The notes under the pieces: generated by a model
Databases searched by the model: none
What the model was told of the DNA's origin: nothing
Seen by the model: only the letters and a program-made list of their open reading frames with translations
Assembly: GCA_902792435.1 (NCBI GenBank)
Contig: CADAZN010000002.1
Span: 1 to 64,000, forward strand
DNA: 64,000 nucleotides
From: an uncultured Bacteroidales bacterium
GTDB lineage: Bacteria > Bacteroidota > Bacteroidia > Bacteroidales > Muribaculaceae
Reading direction: 5' to 3'
Part shown: positions 9,171 through 17,974 of the stretch, one piece after another
How the letters are laid out: each line of letters opens with the position of its first letter
Position numbering within the stretch: position 1 is the first letter of the stretch
Made by a program: the position numbers and the translations under genes

Positions 9171-9178
9171 CAAAGTTA
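9171..9178 (-). promoter_or_regulatory. -7 promoter box of the dedA-rpe operon
   Basis: On the minus strand this reads TAACTTTG followed by C, matching TAnnTTTG, 26 bases upstream of the dedA ATG. No clear -33 element. Confidence 0.5.
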
Positions 9179-9189
9179 CGAAGAATCTT

Positions 9190-9792
9190 TCACACTTCAT
9201 AGCCTAATTTGCGAAACATGTTGCGATAAGCTTCAGCCTTTTTCTCAAGTGATAGTGGATAAGCTCGCGACGAAGATGGCATACGATACAGATCGAACTC
9301 GTGTCCACGATAGGTGCAATGAATCACCGAGCCCATCTTAGGCACCTCAACACCAGCCTTCTCGGCTATAACACCTGTAGCTTTCTCTCCAGCAGTGACG
9401 ATTGCGCATATTGTGGGACGAGCATTAAAGAACTCACCAAGATTAATAGTTTCAACGATATCGAGAAACTTGTCGCTTGCGTTGTCCTTAAGACGACGCA
9501 CACGAGTCGCAGTGTCGTATAAAGCAATCTTGCTCCTCGTAAGGAATTCTTTAAGCTTCACCAAGTCAAAACGTTTCTCCTCCTCAATCCAGAAGTGATT
9601 CTTATCACCGAAGAAAATAAGACCGACGATCCTCCACATATCATTGATCCGATTCGGGTAATAGAATTCCATAGACCATCGCTCAGGCTTTGGAGGAAAA
9701 GTGCCAAGCATTAGCACTATTGCGCCTTCAGGAAGAAAAGGCTCAAAGGGGTGTTGTTCTATCTTAATTTCGTTGTTCAATTCTTGTTTCAT
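9190..9792 (-). CDS. Uracil-DNA glycosylase superfamily protein (Mug/TDG-like)
   Basis: A soluble protein of about 200 residues with the two UDG-superfamily signatures. The first is a GTFPPKPE motif near residue 30 (the position of GxxPG in Mug/TDG enzymes) followed by YYPNRINDMWRI. The second is PSSSRAYP near residue 173 (the position of the second active-site loop). It is probably a DNA glycosylase acting on uracil or mismatched bases, but the exact substrate class is not clear. The longest frame adds five residues (start 9807). I prefer the internal Met at 9792 because a -7 promoter box at 9797-9804 lies between the two candidate starts. The gene is divergent from hydE. A classical ung is also present at 54984-55646. 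Confidence 0.7.
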   Translation of the reverse strand: MKQELNNEIKIEQHPFEPFLPEGAIVLMLGTFPPKPERWSMEFYYPNRINDMWRIVGLIFFGDKNHFWIEEEKRFDLVKLKEFLTRSKIALYDTATRVRRLKDNASDKFLDIVETINLGEFFNARPTICAIVTAGEKATGVIAEKAGVEVPKMGSVIHCTYRGHEFDLYRMPSSSRAYPLSLEKKAEAYRNMFRKLGYEV

Positions 9793-9796
9793 ACTG

Positions 9797-9804
9797 CAAA
9801 AATA
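9797..9804 (-). promoter_or_regulatory. -7 promoter box abutting the UDG-like start codon
   Basis: On the minus strand this reads TATTTTTG followed by C and ends only four bases before the ATG at 9792. Transcription would start at or next to the start codon, giving a leaderless or nearly leaderless mRNA. Confidence 0.5.
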
Positions 9805-9851
9805 CAATTAATTCTATTAACAAAAAAGATTGAAAAGAAAATCAATATATA

Positions 9852-9883
9852 TTTGCCTTATAAGTTGCTTTTTTGTAATTTTG
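9852..9883 (+). promoter_or_regulatory. Promoter of the hydEGF maturase operon
   Basis: TTTG (9852-9855) and TAATTTTG (9876-9883) are spaced by 20 bases. The -7 box ends eight bases before the hydE ATG at 9892, so the leader is extremely short. Confidence 0.7.
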
Positions 9884-9891
9884 CAGATTGC

Positions 9892-10944
9892 ATGAAAAAG
9901 CTTGTAGACATACTACGTAACGAGCATCACTTGGACAACAGTGCATATAAAGCACTGCTCGAGAATGATGACCCTAAGTTTGTTACTTACCTTCATGAGC
10001 AAGCACATGAGGTCACTAACAAGATGTTTGGCAAGGGTATCTTTGTCAGGGGGCTCATTGAGTTGACCAACGTCTGCAGCAATGACTGCTACTACTGTGG
10101 CATACGCAAGAGCAATAGCAATGTGGAGCGATATGTCCTTACATCCGAACAAGTGCTGCATAGTTGCCAGCAAGGATATGAACTTGGTTTCAGGACCTTT
10201 GTGCTTCAAGGTGGTGAGCTCCCACAAGAAAAAGCATCATGGTTGATAAACTTGGTTAGTGAAATTAGGCAACGTTGGACCGACTGCGCTATCACATTGT
10301 CGCTTGGAGAGTGGCCAAGAGAAGTATATAAGGCATTGCGCCAAGCTGGTGCCGACCGTTATCTGCTTCGTCATGAGAGCCACAATGCCGAGCACTACAG
10401 CAAACTTCATCCTGCCGAAATGTCACTTAGCAACCGCCTTCATTGCCTGACGTGGCTCAAGGAGCTGGACTATCAAGTAGGCACTGGCATTATGGTGGGG
10501 AGTCCATGGCAATCGCTCGACAATATAGTAGAAGACATCGAGTTCATTGAGCATTTTGAGCCAGAAATGATAGGATTGGGGCCATTTGTACCACAACACG
10601 ACACACCTCTTGGAAACTATCCTACTGGAAGTGCAGAGCTCACTTGCAAGCTCTACTCCATCTTTCGCTTGATGTTCCCTAATGCTTTGATTCCAAGCAC
10701 CACGGCGCTCAACAGCATTTCGCCGAATGGTAGAATTTTAGGGATAATGGCCGGTGCCAATGTGGTTATGCCGAACCTCTCCCCTACTGAATATCGTGCC
10801 AATTATGCCCTCTACGACGGCAAAGCCAGCACTAATGCCGAGGCGGCCGAGGGCATTAAGCAACTCGAAACTCAACTTGCCACCATTGGCTACCACATTA
10901 ACTGGACTCGTGGTGACTACAATCAATGCAAAATTAATGATTAA
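9892..10944 (+). CDS. hydE: [FeFe]-hydrogenase maturase HydE (radical SAM)
   Basis: A radical SAM enzyme of 350 residues that, with HydG and HydF, builds the 2Fe subcluster of the [FeFe]-hydrogenase H-cluster in the cytosol. The SAM-cluster motif CSNDCYYCGIR (CX3CX2C) is at about residues 63-73. HydE-type stretches follow: VLQGGE, RHESHN, GIMVGSPWQ and GLGPFVPQHDTPLG. The start was moved to the Met of MKKLVDILRNEHHLD because the longer frame crosses the promoter at 9852-9883 and overlaps the divergent UDG-like gene. It is the first gene of hydE-hydG-hydF. HydE acts on a product of HydG on the way to the dithiomethylamine-bridged cluster. Confidence 0.95.
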   Translation: MKKLVDILRNEHHLDNSAYKALLENDDPKFVTYLHEQAHEVTNKMFGKGIFVRGLIELTNVCSNDCYYCGIRKSNSNVERYVLTSEQVLHSCQQGYELGFRTFVLQGGELPQEKASWLINLVSEIRQRWTDCAITLSLGEWPREVYKALRQAGADRYLLRHESHNAEHYSKLHPAEMSLSNRLHCLTWLKELDYQVGTGIMVGSPWQSLDNIVEDIEFIEHFEPEMIGLGPFVPQHDTPLGNYPTGSAELTCKLYSIFRLMFPNALIPSTTALNSISPNGRILGIMAGANVVMPNLSPTEYRANYALYDGKASTNAEAAEGIKQLETQLATIGYHINWTRGDYNQCKIND

Positions 10945-10978
10945 ATATTCGATCAACTAATAACTAAGAACCAATATA

Positions 10979-12394
10979 ATGTACAACCCAAAATCATCTC
11001 ATGCCGAGGAGTTTATCGACCACGGCGAAATAATGGAAACGCTGGAATATGCAGCCAAGAATCGCAGCAACCGCGCTCTGATTGAAGAAATTATAAACAA
11101 AGCCGCCACATGCAAAGGCCTAACCCACCGCGAGGCCGCTGTGCTACTCGAGTGTGACCAGCCCGACCTTGTAGAACGATTTGAGAACCTTGCACGCGAG
11201 GTAAAACAAAAACTCTACGGCAACCGCATAGTGCTCTTTGCCCCACTTTACTTATCGAACTATTGCGTAAATGGCTGTGTTTATTGTCCTTATCATGGCA
11301 AAAACCACACAATACCACGCAAAAAGCTGTCGCAAGACGAGATTCGCCAAGAAGTCATCGCCTTGCAGCAGATGGGTCACAAACGCCTTGCACTCGAAGC
11401 TGGAGAGCACCCCAAAATGAACCCTATCGAGTATATACTTGAGTCAATCAAGACAATATACGACACCAAGGTGGGCAACGGAGCCATCCGCCGTGTAAAC
11501 GTTAACATCGCCGCAACTACCGTCGAAAACTACCGAAAACTAAAGGAGGCAGGAATAGGTACTTATATTCTATTCCAGGAAACCTATAACAAGGAAAATT
11601 ATGAGAAATTGCATCCAACAGGCCCCAAGAGTGACTATGCCTATCACACTGAAGCTATGGACCGAGCCATGGAAGGCGGCTGCGACGATGTAGGCATTGG
11701 GGTTCTTTATGGCCTGTCAACCTATCGTTACGACCTTGTCGGACTTCTTATGCATGCCGAACACCTCGAGGCACGCATGGGTGTAGGGCCGCACACTATC
11801 AGTGTGCCACGCATATGCCCTGCCGACGACATATCGCTCGACGAGTTCCCCGACACACTACCCGATGATATCTTCTGTAAGATTGTTGCTATCATACGTC
11901 TTGCAGCCCCCTATACCGGCATGATTATATCTACACGAGAATCCCAGAAAGTTAGGGAAAAAGTGCTCGACCTAGGCATTTCGCAAATCAGTGGTGGTTC
12001 ACGCACCAGTGTTGGAGGTTATACCACCGAGGAACGCCATGACGACACAGCACAGTTCGATGTGAGTGACCAGCGCAGCCTCGACGAGGTGATTTCTTGG
12101 CTACTCGACATCAACTATCTCCCCAGTTTCTGTACAGCTTGCTACCGTGAAGGACGCACTGGGGACCGCTTCATGTCGCTCGTTAAGCGCGGCAAGATAA
12201 GCTACTGCTGCACACCAAATGCTATGATAACTCTAAAAGAGTATCTCGAAGACTATGCCAGCCCCTCCACCCGTGAAAAAGGTGAAGAACTTATTCGCCG
12301 CGAGCTCGAGAAGCTGCCCGATGACCGCATACGCAACCTCGCCAACCGTCGTCTCGTTGACATAGCCAACGGAGAGCGCGACTTCAGGTTCTAA
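10979..12394 (+). CDS. hydG: [FeFe]-hydrogenase maturase HydG (tyrosine lyase)
   Basis: A radical SAM tyrosine lyase of 471 residues that makes the CO and CN ligands of the H-cluster. The N-terminal SAM cluster motif CVNGCVYCPYHGKNH (CX3CX2C) is at about residues 100-110. The C-terminal auxiliary-cluster motif CTACYREGRTGDRF ends in a Cys pair in ISYCC, and this CX2C...C pattern separates HydG from plain ThiH tyrosine lyases. The length agrees with the family. It lies 34 bases after hydE in the same orientation, followed by hydF. Confidence 0.96.
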   Translation: MYNPKSSHAEEFIDHGEIMETLEYAAKNRSNRALIEEIINKAATCKGLTHREAAVLLECDQPDLVERFENLAREVKQKLYGNRIVLFAPLYLSNYCVNGCVYCPYHGKNHTIPRKKLSQDEIRQEVIALQQMGHKRLALEAGEHPKMNPIEYILESIKTIYDTKVGNGAIRRVNVNIAATTVENYRKLKEAGIGTYILFQETYNKENYEKLHPTGPKSDYAYHTEAMDRAMEGGCDDVGIGVLYGLSTYRYDLVGLLMHAEHLEARMGVGPHTISVPRICPADDISLDEFPDTLPDDIFCKIVAIIRLAAPYTGMIISTRESQKVREKVLDLGISQISGGSRTSVGGYTTEERHDDTAQFDVSDQRSLDEVISWLLDINYLPSFCTACYREGRTGDRFMSLVKRGKISYCCTPNAMITLKEYLEDYASPSTREKGEELIRRELEKLPDDRIRNLANRRLVDIANGERDFRF

Positions 12395-12444
12395 AACAGG
12401 TACTGTATGTTGCGTTGTCAACGCAACTAAAACACATTGAGATT

Positions 12445-13632
12445 ATGAACAACTCACCGCAGTCGCTTAGGCGTCACATCGCCATCTTTGGCCGGAGGAA
12501 CGTGGGAAAATCTTCGTTGCTCAATTCCTTAACTGGGCAACAGGTTGCCATTGTCTCACCCGAGGCAGGTACTACTACCGACCCCGTGAATCGTGCTATG
12601 GAGATACTGCCACTGGGACCATGCCTGCTTATTGACACAGCTGGTTTTGATGACGTGGGCCATGTGGGAGAATTGCGCAATAAGCGTACGCACAAGGTGT
12701 TAGATCAGACCGACATGGCCATGCTAGTCATGGACCAATCTCAAGACTTGGACCTTGAAAAAAAATGGCTTGAAGAGTTGCAACGTTTGGAGATACCCAC
12801 AGTTGTGGTACTAAATAAAGGAGACACCTTCAGCAACATTGACACTGCAATTGAACAAATAAATCTCACTCTTGGGATTAAGCCCATAGCAGTTAGCGCA
12901 AAAAGCCATGAAGGCATTGACTCCTTGCGAAAAGCATTGACTCAAGCCGCTGGCGATGACGAACAAACGAGCTTAACTGCAGGACTTGCTAAAGCAGGTG
13001 ATACCGTACTTCTTGTTATGCCACAAGACCCACAAGCACCAAAAGGTCGCTTGATTCTACCACAAGTACAAACTATAAGAGACTTGCTAGACAAAGGGTG
13101 CATAGTGACATGTTGCGGTGTTGACTCACTTGAGCAAAGCCTCAACACAATGACCAAACCACCTGCTATTATTATAACTGACTCGCAAGTTTTTTCTCAA
13201 GTCTATCAAAAAAAGCCAGAAGGTAGCCTCCTTACTTCATTTTCGGTGCTGATGGCAGCATCAAAAGGCAATATAGAAATACTGGTTGAGGGTGCAAAAG
13301 CCATTGACCGTCTCACACCTAAGTCACGCATACTTATTGCCGAGGCATGCACCCATGCTCCTATAAGTGAGGACATTGGCCGTGAGAAGATTCCACGCAT
13401 GATTCGTAAGAAATATGGAGAAAGCATTTCCTTCGACATTCACGCCGGAAAGGACTACCCCACCGATCTGAAAAAATATGACCTGATAGTGCATTGTGGT
13501 GCGTGCATGTTTAATCGCCGTCTCATGCTCTCGCGCATAATGCGTGCACAAGAGCAAGGAGTGCCAATCACCAACTATGGCCTTGCTATTGCACACTTGC
13601 AAGGCATACTTGACAAAGTGTCACTTCCTTAA
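12445..13632 (+). CDS. hydF: [FeFe]-hydrogenase maturation GTPase HydF
   Basis: A protein of 395 residues with an N-terminal Ras-like GTPase domain: Walker A GRRNVGKSSL near residue 17, the switch region TTTDPV, DTAGFDD and NKGD. A dimerisation region follows. The C-terminal FeS scaffold part has the cluster-ligand pattern ACTH...HCGACM near 297-350. HydF is the scaffold that receives the 2Fe precursor made with HydE and HydG and delivers it to HydA. The start is placed at MNNSPQSLRR. A longer frame starting with TTG at 12415 is possible but less likely. It is the last gene of the maturase operon, with a terminator just after it. Confidence 0.96.
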   Translation: MNNSPQSLRRHIAIFGRRNVGKSSLLNSLTGQQVAIVSPEAGTTTDPVNRAMEILPLGPCLLIDTAGFDDVGHVGELRNKRTHKVLDQTDMAMLVMDQSQDLDLEKKWLEELQRLEIPTVVVLNKGDTFSNIDTAIEQINLTLGIKPIAVSAKSHEGIDSLRKALTQAAGDDEQTSLTAGLAKAGDTVLLVMPQDPQAPKGRLILPQVQTIRDLLDKGCIVTCCGVDSLEQSLNTMTKPPAIIITDSQVFSQVYQKKPEGSLLTSFSVLMAASKGNIEILVEGAKAIDRLTPKSRILIAEACTHAPISEDIGREKIPRMIRKKYGESISFDIHAGKDYPTDLKKYDLIVHCGACMFNRRLMLSRIMRAQEQGVPITNYGLAIAHLQGILDKVSLP

Positions 13633-13640
13633 AGCAAAAG

Positions 13641-13669
13641 AAAAAGTAACCAATTTTTGGCTACTTTTT
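13641..13669. terminator. Bidirectional terminator between hydF and the second hydrogenase
   Basis: An inverted repeat AAAAAGTA-CCAA / TTGG-TACTTTTT with a short loop, A-rich on one side and T-rich on the other. It sits between two convergent genes and can serve both. Confidence 0.7.
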
Positions 13670-13674
13670 TCTTT

Positions 13675-15492
13675 TTAATCTGAAAGAATTGACTTGTCAC
13701 GAAAATGGGTGTGAAGGAGTTTGTGTGACTTTTTGCTTAATGGCTCTCCCAAAAACTCTTCATAGATCTTTTTAACTGCTGGGCTATCGTGGCTCTTACG
13801 CACCAGCTTGGTAACATCGGTAGCATACATAGCTCGTTGACGAGCCTCAAGGACACCTATGTCGCCCTCGTGATAAGGTTGACCGGTGCCTCCAATGCAA
13901 CCGCCAGGACACGACATCACCTCAATTAGATGGTAGTCAAGTTCTCCCGCACGAAGTTTGTCCATTACGATACGCGCATTGTTCAAAGTGTGAACAACGC
14001 ACACTTTCAGCTCAAAGCCATCCATATCGACTGTCGCCTCACGAATACCGTCCATGCCACGCACCTGAGTGAATTCCAATTTTTGCAATGTCTTACCAGT
14101 GAAATGTTCATAGGTTGTGCGCAACACGGCTTCAGTCACACCTCCCGTTGTTCCAAATATCGTTCCAGCACCAGTGGCATTGCCAAGTGGGTCGTCAAAT
14201 GCACCATCAGGCAAGTTGACAAAATCAATTCCATGATTCCTAATCATCTCGGCCAACTCCAGTGTAGTGATACTACAATCCACATCGGGGATACCGTCAT
14301 AGATAAACTCGTCACGCGCACACTCATATTTCTTTGCTACACAAGGCATAATTGAGATTACCGAGATATTCTCACTCGGAATTCCGATTTTCTCAGCCCA
14401 ATAAGATTTAGCAAGAGTTCCAAACATTTGCGCTGGTGACTTGCATGTTGAAGGATACTCACGCAAGTCGGGATAGTCATTCTCAAAGAAATTGACCCAT
14501 GCCGGGCAGCAGGACGTAGTCATTGGCAGCTTCACATCAAGATCACCTGCCATGCGACGCTTGAGGCGTTCTATAAGCTCGGCACTCTCTTCCATGATAG
14601 TAAAATCTGCGCCAAAGTTGGTGTCAAACACATAATCAAATCCCAATTCTCGCAGTGCTGTGACCATCTTTCCTGTCACAACCGTACCTGGAGCCAAACC
14701 GAATTCCTCGCCTAGTGCAAATCGCACGGCGGGGGCAGTCTGAGCGACAACTAGCTTGTCAGTGTCTTTGATGTCGGCAAGCACATCGTTGATAGAATTG
14801 CGCTCATCAAGCACACCAATGGGACCATCAATAGCATCAAACTTGCATTTAGTCTTACACTTACCGCAACATGTGCATTTATATGGATTGATAACATGGG
14901 GCTGTTTTACGACGCCACTTATTGCATTGACTGGACAGTTACGCTTACAAGCAGTACAACCTCGACATTTCTCGGAGTCGATTACGTAAGACAGTACATT
15001 CAAGAACGGCTTGCCACCAATCTCATAAATATAATGATTAAGCATGGAGTCGAGCGACACAGGGCGCTTAAAAGAACTCCATTGTTTCGACTCAACCTCA
15101 AGGTGATGAACTGCTGCTTCCACATATCTCAATTCATCAACAAGCTCACCTCGAACAACATGTTTCTCAACAATCACATTCACATCCTCGGGTTTGACGT
15201 GGGTGTAGGTGATATTATCAGGGAGAATGCGCACGATAGGACCTTTAGCACAAAAGCCAAAGCATCCTGAAGTCACTACATCGACCATATCATCGATGCC
15301 ATGGGCATGCAACATCATCTTGAAGAGGTTAATTATGCGCTCGCTGTCATTTTTACGACATGCTTTGCCCGAACAGCACTGCACCTGAACATAGTCATGG
15401 GCCTTCAGGCCATAGTTCATTCCATTACTGTCACCCTGTGACTCGGCCGGCATCTGTTTAGCTGGCGTTTTAGGTTGTTTGTTATCTGGCAT
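13675..15492 (-). CDS. Composite [FeFe] hydrogenase with N-terminal thioredoxin-like [2Fe-2S] domain
   Basis: A protein of 605 residues. A thioredoxin-like [2Fe-2S] domain spans residues 33-125 (C40-x4-C45 and C77-x3-C81). Two [4Fe-4S] motifs follow (C176/179/182/186 and C206/209/212/216, with an extra C208). The catalytic H-cluster domain has TSCCPAW (C328, C329), MPCVAKKYE (C384) and CPGGCIGGTGQP (C528, C532), then a C-terminal small-subunit-like tail. All H-cluster ligands and the proton-transfer Cys are present, so it should be catalytic. The [2Fe-2S] domain and ferredoxin pair closely resemble the two ends of HydB (17975-19882), while the H domain resembles HydA (16196-17956). It looks like HydB without its NADH/FMN module joined to HydA. 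It has its own promoter and lies behind the hydBAC terminator. The partner is unknown, perhaps soluble ferredoxin. Confidence 0.9.
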   Translation of the reverse strand: MPDNKQPKTPAKQMPAESQGDSNGMNYGLKAHDYVQVQCCSGKACRKNDSERIINLFKMMLHAHGIDDMVDVVTSGCFGFCAKGPIVRILPDNITYTHVKPEDVNVIVEKHVVRGELVDELRYVEAAVHHLEVESKQWSSFKRPVSLDSMLNHYIYEIGGKPFLNVLSYVIDSEKCRGCTACKRNCPVNAISGVVKQPHVINPYKCTCCGKCKTKCKFDAIDGPIGVLDERNSINDVLADIKDTDKLVVAQTAPAVRFALGEEFGLAPGTVVTGKMVTALRELGFDYVFDTNFGADFTIMEESAELIERLKRRMAGDLDVKLPMTTSCCPAWVNFFENDYPDLREYPSTCKSPAQMFGTLAKSYWAEKIGIPSENISVISIMPCVAKKYECARDEFIYDGIPDVDCSITTLELAEMIRNHGIDFVNLPDGAFDDPLGNATGAGTIFGTTGGVTEAVLRTTYEHFTGKTLQKLEFTQVRGMDGIREATVDMDGFELKVCVVHTLNNARIVMDKLRAGELDYHLIEVMSCPGGCIGGTGQPYHEGDIGVLEARQRAMYATDVTKLVRKSHDSPAVKKIYEEFLGEPLSKKSHKLLHTHFRDKSILSD

Positions 15493-15583
15493 AAATCAAA
15501 GTTTTTGATTTATTAAACGGGATAATTATCTGTAATTCAACAATATTGCGACAAACATTAAAAATCATCACAACTTTGCACTA

Positions 15584-15591
15584 CAAAGATA
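15584..15591 (-). promoter_or_regulatory. -7 promoter box of the second hydrogenase gene
   Basis: On the minus strand this reads TATCTTTG, 91 bases upstream of the ATG at 15492 and after the terminator of hydBAC. It implies separate expression of the composite hydrogenase. The -33 element is weak. Confidence 0.45.
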
Positions 15592-15622
15592 ACAAAAAAA
15601 AGTCATTGTTGAGAGATTGAAA

Positions 15623-15660
15623 CTAAAAAAACGGCCATACCCTTGATGGTATGACCGTTT
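15623..15660 (-). terminator. Terminator of the hydBAC operon
   Basis: On the minus strand an AAACGG-CATACC stem (paired with GGTATG-CCGTTT, one mismatch, short loop) is followed by a run of seven T, just after the hydC stop. Confidence 0.8.
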
Positions 15661-15682
15661 AATATTAATAAGGTGTTAAAAA

Positions 15683-16171
15683 TTAGTTGTCCACCTCTTC
15701 GAGAATCTTCTGAACATCCTTAGGCTGGAGGCGTCCGTAAACTTTCTCACCGATAGTTACTACGGGAGCAAGACCGCAGGCACCCACACAACGCAGGCAG
15801 TCTAGAGAGAATTTGCCATCGGGAGTAGTCTCACCAACCTCAATGTTGAGGATGCGCTTGATCTCCTCAAGCAATTTCTCCGAACCACGTACGTAGCAAG
15901 CAGTACCAAGGCACACCGAAATTGGGTGTTTACCCTTAGGAGTCATAGTGAAGAACGAGTAGAATGTTACAACACCATAAACTTTAGATGCGGGTATATT
16001 AAGCTTGCGTGCGATGATGCGCTGCATCTCCTCAGGGAGGTAGCCATGAAGCGACTGTGCCTCGTGAAGAATATTAATGAGCTCGCCTGGTTTGTTACCA
16101 TGCTTGTCGCAGATGGCCTCCACCTGCTCAATGACATTACATGCCAATTTCATTTCTTTTGCTTTTGCCAT
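15683..16171 (-). CDS. hydC: HydC, NuoE-like [2Fe-2S] subunit of the electron-bifurcating hydrogenase
   Basis: A protein of 162 residues of the 24-kDa NuoE family: an N-terminal helical part with LINILHEAQSLHGYLPEEMQ and a C-terminal thioredoxin-like [2Fe-2S] fold. The ligands are CLGTAC (C-x4-C) and CLRCVGAC, where the second pair is spaced C-x3-C. It is the small electron-transfer subunit of the HydABC complex, which uses NADH and reduced ferredoxin together to make H2, or runs in reverse. It is the last gene of hydB-hydA-hydC, 24 bases after hydA. Symbols follow the Thermotoga/Acetobacterium naming. Confidence 0.92.
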   Translation of the reverse strand: MAKAKEMKLACNVIEQVEAICDKHGNKPGELINILHEAQSLHGYLPEEMQRIIARKLNIPASKVYGVVTFYSFFTMTPKGKHPISVCLGTACYVRGSEKLLEEIKRILNIEVGETTPDGKFSLDCLRCVGACGLAPVVTIGEKVYGRLQPKDVQKILEEVDN

Positions 16172-16195
16172 AATATATAGAGGTTTTAGCCAAGA

Positions 16196-17956
16196 TTACT
16201 TAATAGTTTTGTCAAAATAGTGAGTGTGCAACAAGTGGTGAGACTTCTCGCTCAGAGGCTCACCCAAGAATTCCTTGTAGAGCTTCTGGATATCGGGATT
16301 CTCATGACTCTTACGAATTGGTTTGCCTTCGTCTTCTGCATAGAGGGCGTCGCAACGTTGTTGAATCACATCAAAGTTGCCATGGTGGTAAGGCTGACCA
16401 GCACCACCAATACATCCACCTGGGCATGCCATAACCTCAACTACATGGTAGTCGAGCTCGCCAGCGCGAAGTTTGTCCATGATAATGCGTGCGTTGCTCA
16501 GTGTGTGAGCCACACAAACCTTGAGCTCAAAGCCGTTGAGATCAATTTTAGCCTCACGGATACCCTCAAAACCGCGCACCTGGTCAAAGTTGATGCGAGG
16601 CAGTGTCTTGCCTGTGTAAACCTCATAAACCGAACGCAGAGCTGCTTCCATCACGCCACCAGTAACACCAAAGATGGCACCTGCACCTGTCGACTCGCCG
16701 AGAGGGCTGTCGAAGTCGCTGTCGGGCAGATTGGCGAAGTTAATGTTAGCGCGCTTGATTAGGCGAGCAAGCTCACGGGTCGAGATGCTGTAGTCAACAT
16801 CGGGATTGCCGTCAACCTTAAACTCTTCGCGTGTGCACTCATATTTCTTAGCCAAGCAAGGCATGATAGAAACAACCACGAGTTTCTCACGTGGAATACC
16901 CATCTTCTCAGCCCAATAAGTCTTTGCAACAGCACCAAACATCTGAGCAGGCGACTTAGCACTAGAAGGATAATCGAGTAAGTCGGGATAATTATGCTCA
17001 AAGAAATTAACCCAAGCAGGGCAGCACGATGTCATGATAGGCAACTTCACGCTCTTGTCACCTGCAAGGTATTTCTTGAGACGGTCGAGAATCTCGGCAC
17101 CTTCCTCCATGATAGTAAGGTCGGCTGCAAAGTCGGTATCAAATACGTAGTCAAAACCAAGGTCGCGCAATGCAGTAGCCAGTTTGCCGGTAACAATACC
17201 AGGAACTCCAAACTCCTCGCCAAGAGCGAAGCGAACTGCAGGAGCGGGTTGAGCAACAACGATCTTATCAGGATTAGTGATGTCGGCCATAAGTTGATCG
17301 GTGTAATCACGCTCGGTGAGAGCACCAACTGGGCAAACAGCTACACACTGACCACAGTAAGTACAATCGGTGTCAACAAACATGCGGTCGAATGTAGGAG
17401 CGATAGTAGTGTCGAAACCACGACGAATAGCACCAAGAACACCTACACTCTGAACTTCATTACAAACGCTCTCGCAACGGCGGCAGTAGATACACTTCTC
17501 CATGTTACGAGTGATTGCAGGTGTAACCTCGTTCTTACGCTGACTCTTCTCACCATCGTTGTAAGGCATTGTACGGATGTTCAAACGCATTACCAAACGC
17601 TGAAGCTCACAGTCACTGCACTTGGGGCAAGTGAGGCAATCATTAGGGTGATCACTAAGGATGAGCTCAGCAATAGTCTTGCGAGCACGGATAACGCGAG
17701 CTGAGTTGGTGTAAACCACCATGTCGGGCATACATGCTGTTGCGCAAGCTGGAGCCAAATTACGACGTCCTTCTACCTCTACCACACACAAGCGGCATGA
17801 AGCAGGTTTGTTCTTCACACAAGTGCCCTTGAGATCAATGTGGCACAATGTGGGAATCTCGATGCCGACGAGTTTGCCGGCCTCCAGAAGTGTAGTACCC
17901 TTGGGCACTTCCACTTCATGATTATCTATTGTAAGTTTTATCAATTTCTCTTCCAT
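16196..17956 (-). CDS. hydA: HydA, catalytic subunit of NAD-linked [FeFe] hydrogenase
   Basis: A protein of 586 residues. An N-terminal plant-type [2Fe-2S] domain (Cys38-Cys75 region) comes first, then a His-Cys [4Fe-4S] site (H103, C107, C110, C116). Two further [4Fe-4S] motifs follow (C155/158/161/165 and C198/201/204/208). The H-cluster domain has TSCCPAW (C311, C312), MPCLAKKYE (C367) and CPGGCIGGAGQP, and the C-terminal small-subunit-like tail ends in HHLLHTHY. The acidic MEEGAE segment before the first H-cluster Cys fits the proton channel. It sits between hydB and hydC with spacings of 18 and 24 bases, which together define a trimeric bifurcating hydrogenase. Compared with Thermotoga HydA (about 645 residues) it lacks an extra C-terminal [2Fe-2S] domain. 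Confidence 0.95.
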   Translation of the reverse strand: MEEKLIKLTIDNHEVEVPKGTTLLEAGKLVGIEIPTLCHIDLKGTCVKNKPASCRLCVVEVEGRRNLAPACATACMPDMVVYTNSARVIRARKTIAELILSDHPNDCLTCPKCSDCELQRLVMRLNIRTMPYNDGEKSQRKNEVTPAITRNMEKCIYCRRCESVCNEVQSVGVLGAIRRGFDTTIAPTFDRMFVDTDCTYCGQCVAVCPVGALTERDYTDQLMADITNPDKIVVAQPAPAVRFALGEEFGVPGIVTGKLATALRDLGFDYVFDTDFAADLTIMEEGAEILDRLKKYLAGDKSVKLPIMTSCCPAWVNFFEHNYPDLLDYPSSAKSPAQMFGAVAKTYWAEKMGIPREKLVVVSIMPCLAKKYECTREEFKVDGNPDVDYSISTRELARLIKRANINFANLPDSDFDSPLGESTGAGAIFGVTGGVMEAALRSVYEVYTGKTLPRINFDQVRGFEGIREAKIDLNGFELKVCVAHTLSNARIIMDKLRAGELDYHVVEVMACPGGCIGGAGQPYHHGNFDVIQQRCDALYAEDEGKPIRKSHENPDIQKLYKEFLGEPLSEKSHHLLHTHYFDKTIK

Positions 17957-17974
17957 GATGATTATAGTGAATTG

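Noticed and set aside
9190..9792. Second ung gene
   Set aside because: It lacks the family 1 motifs GQDPYH and HPSPLS. It belongs to another branch of the UDG superfamily.
13675..15492. Sensory (HydS-type) hydrogenase
   Set aside because: It has no PAS or other signalling domain, and all catalytic H-cluster and proton-transfer residues are kept.
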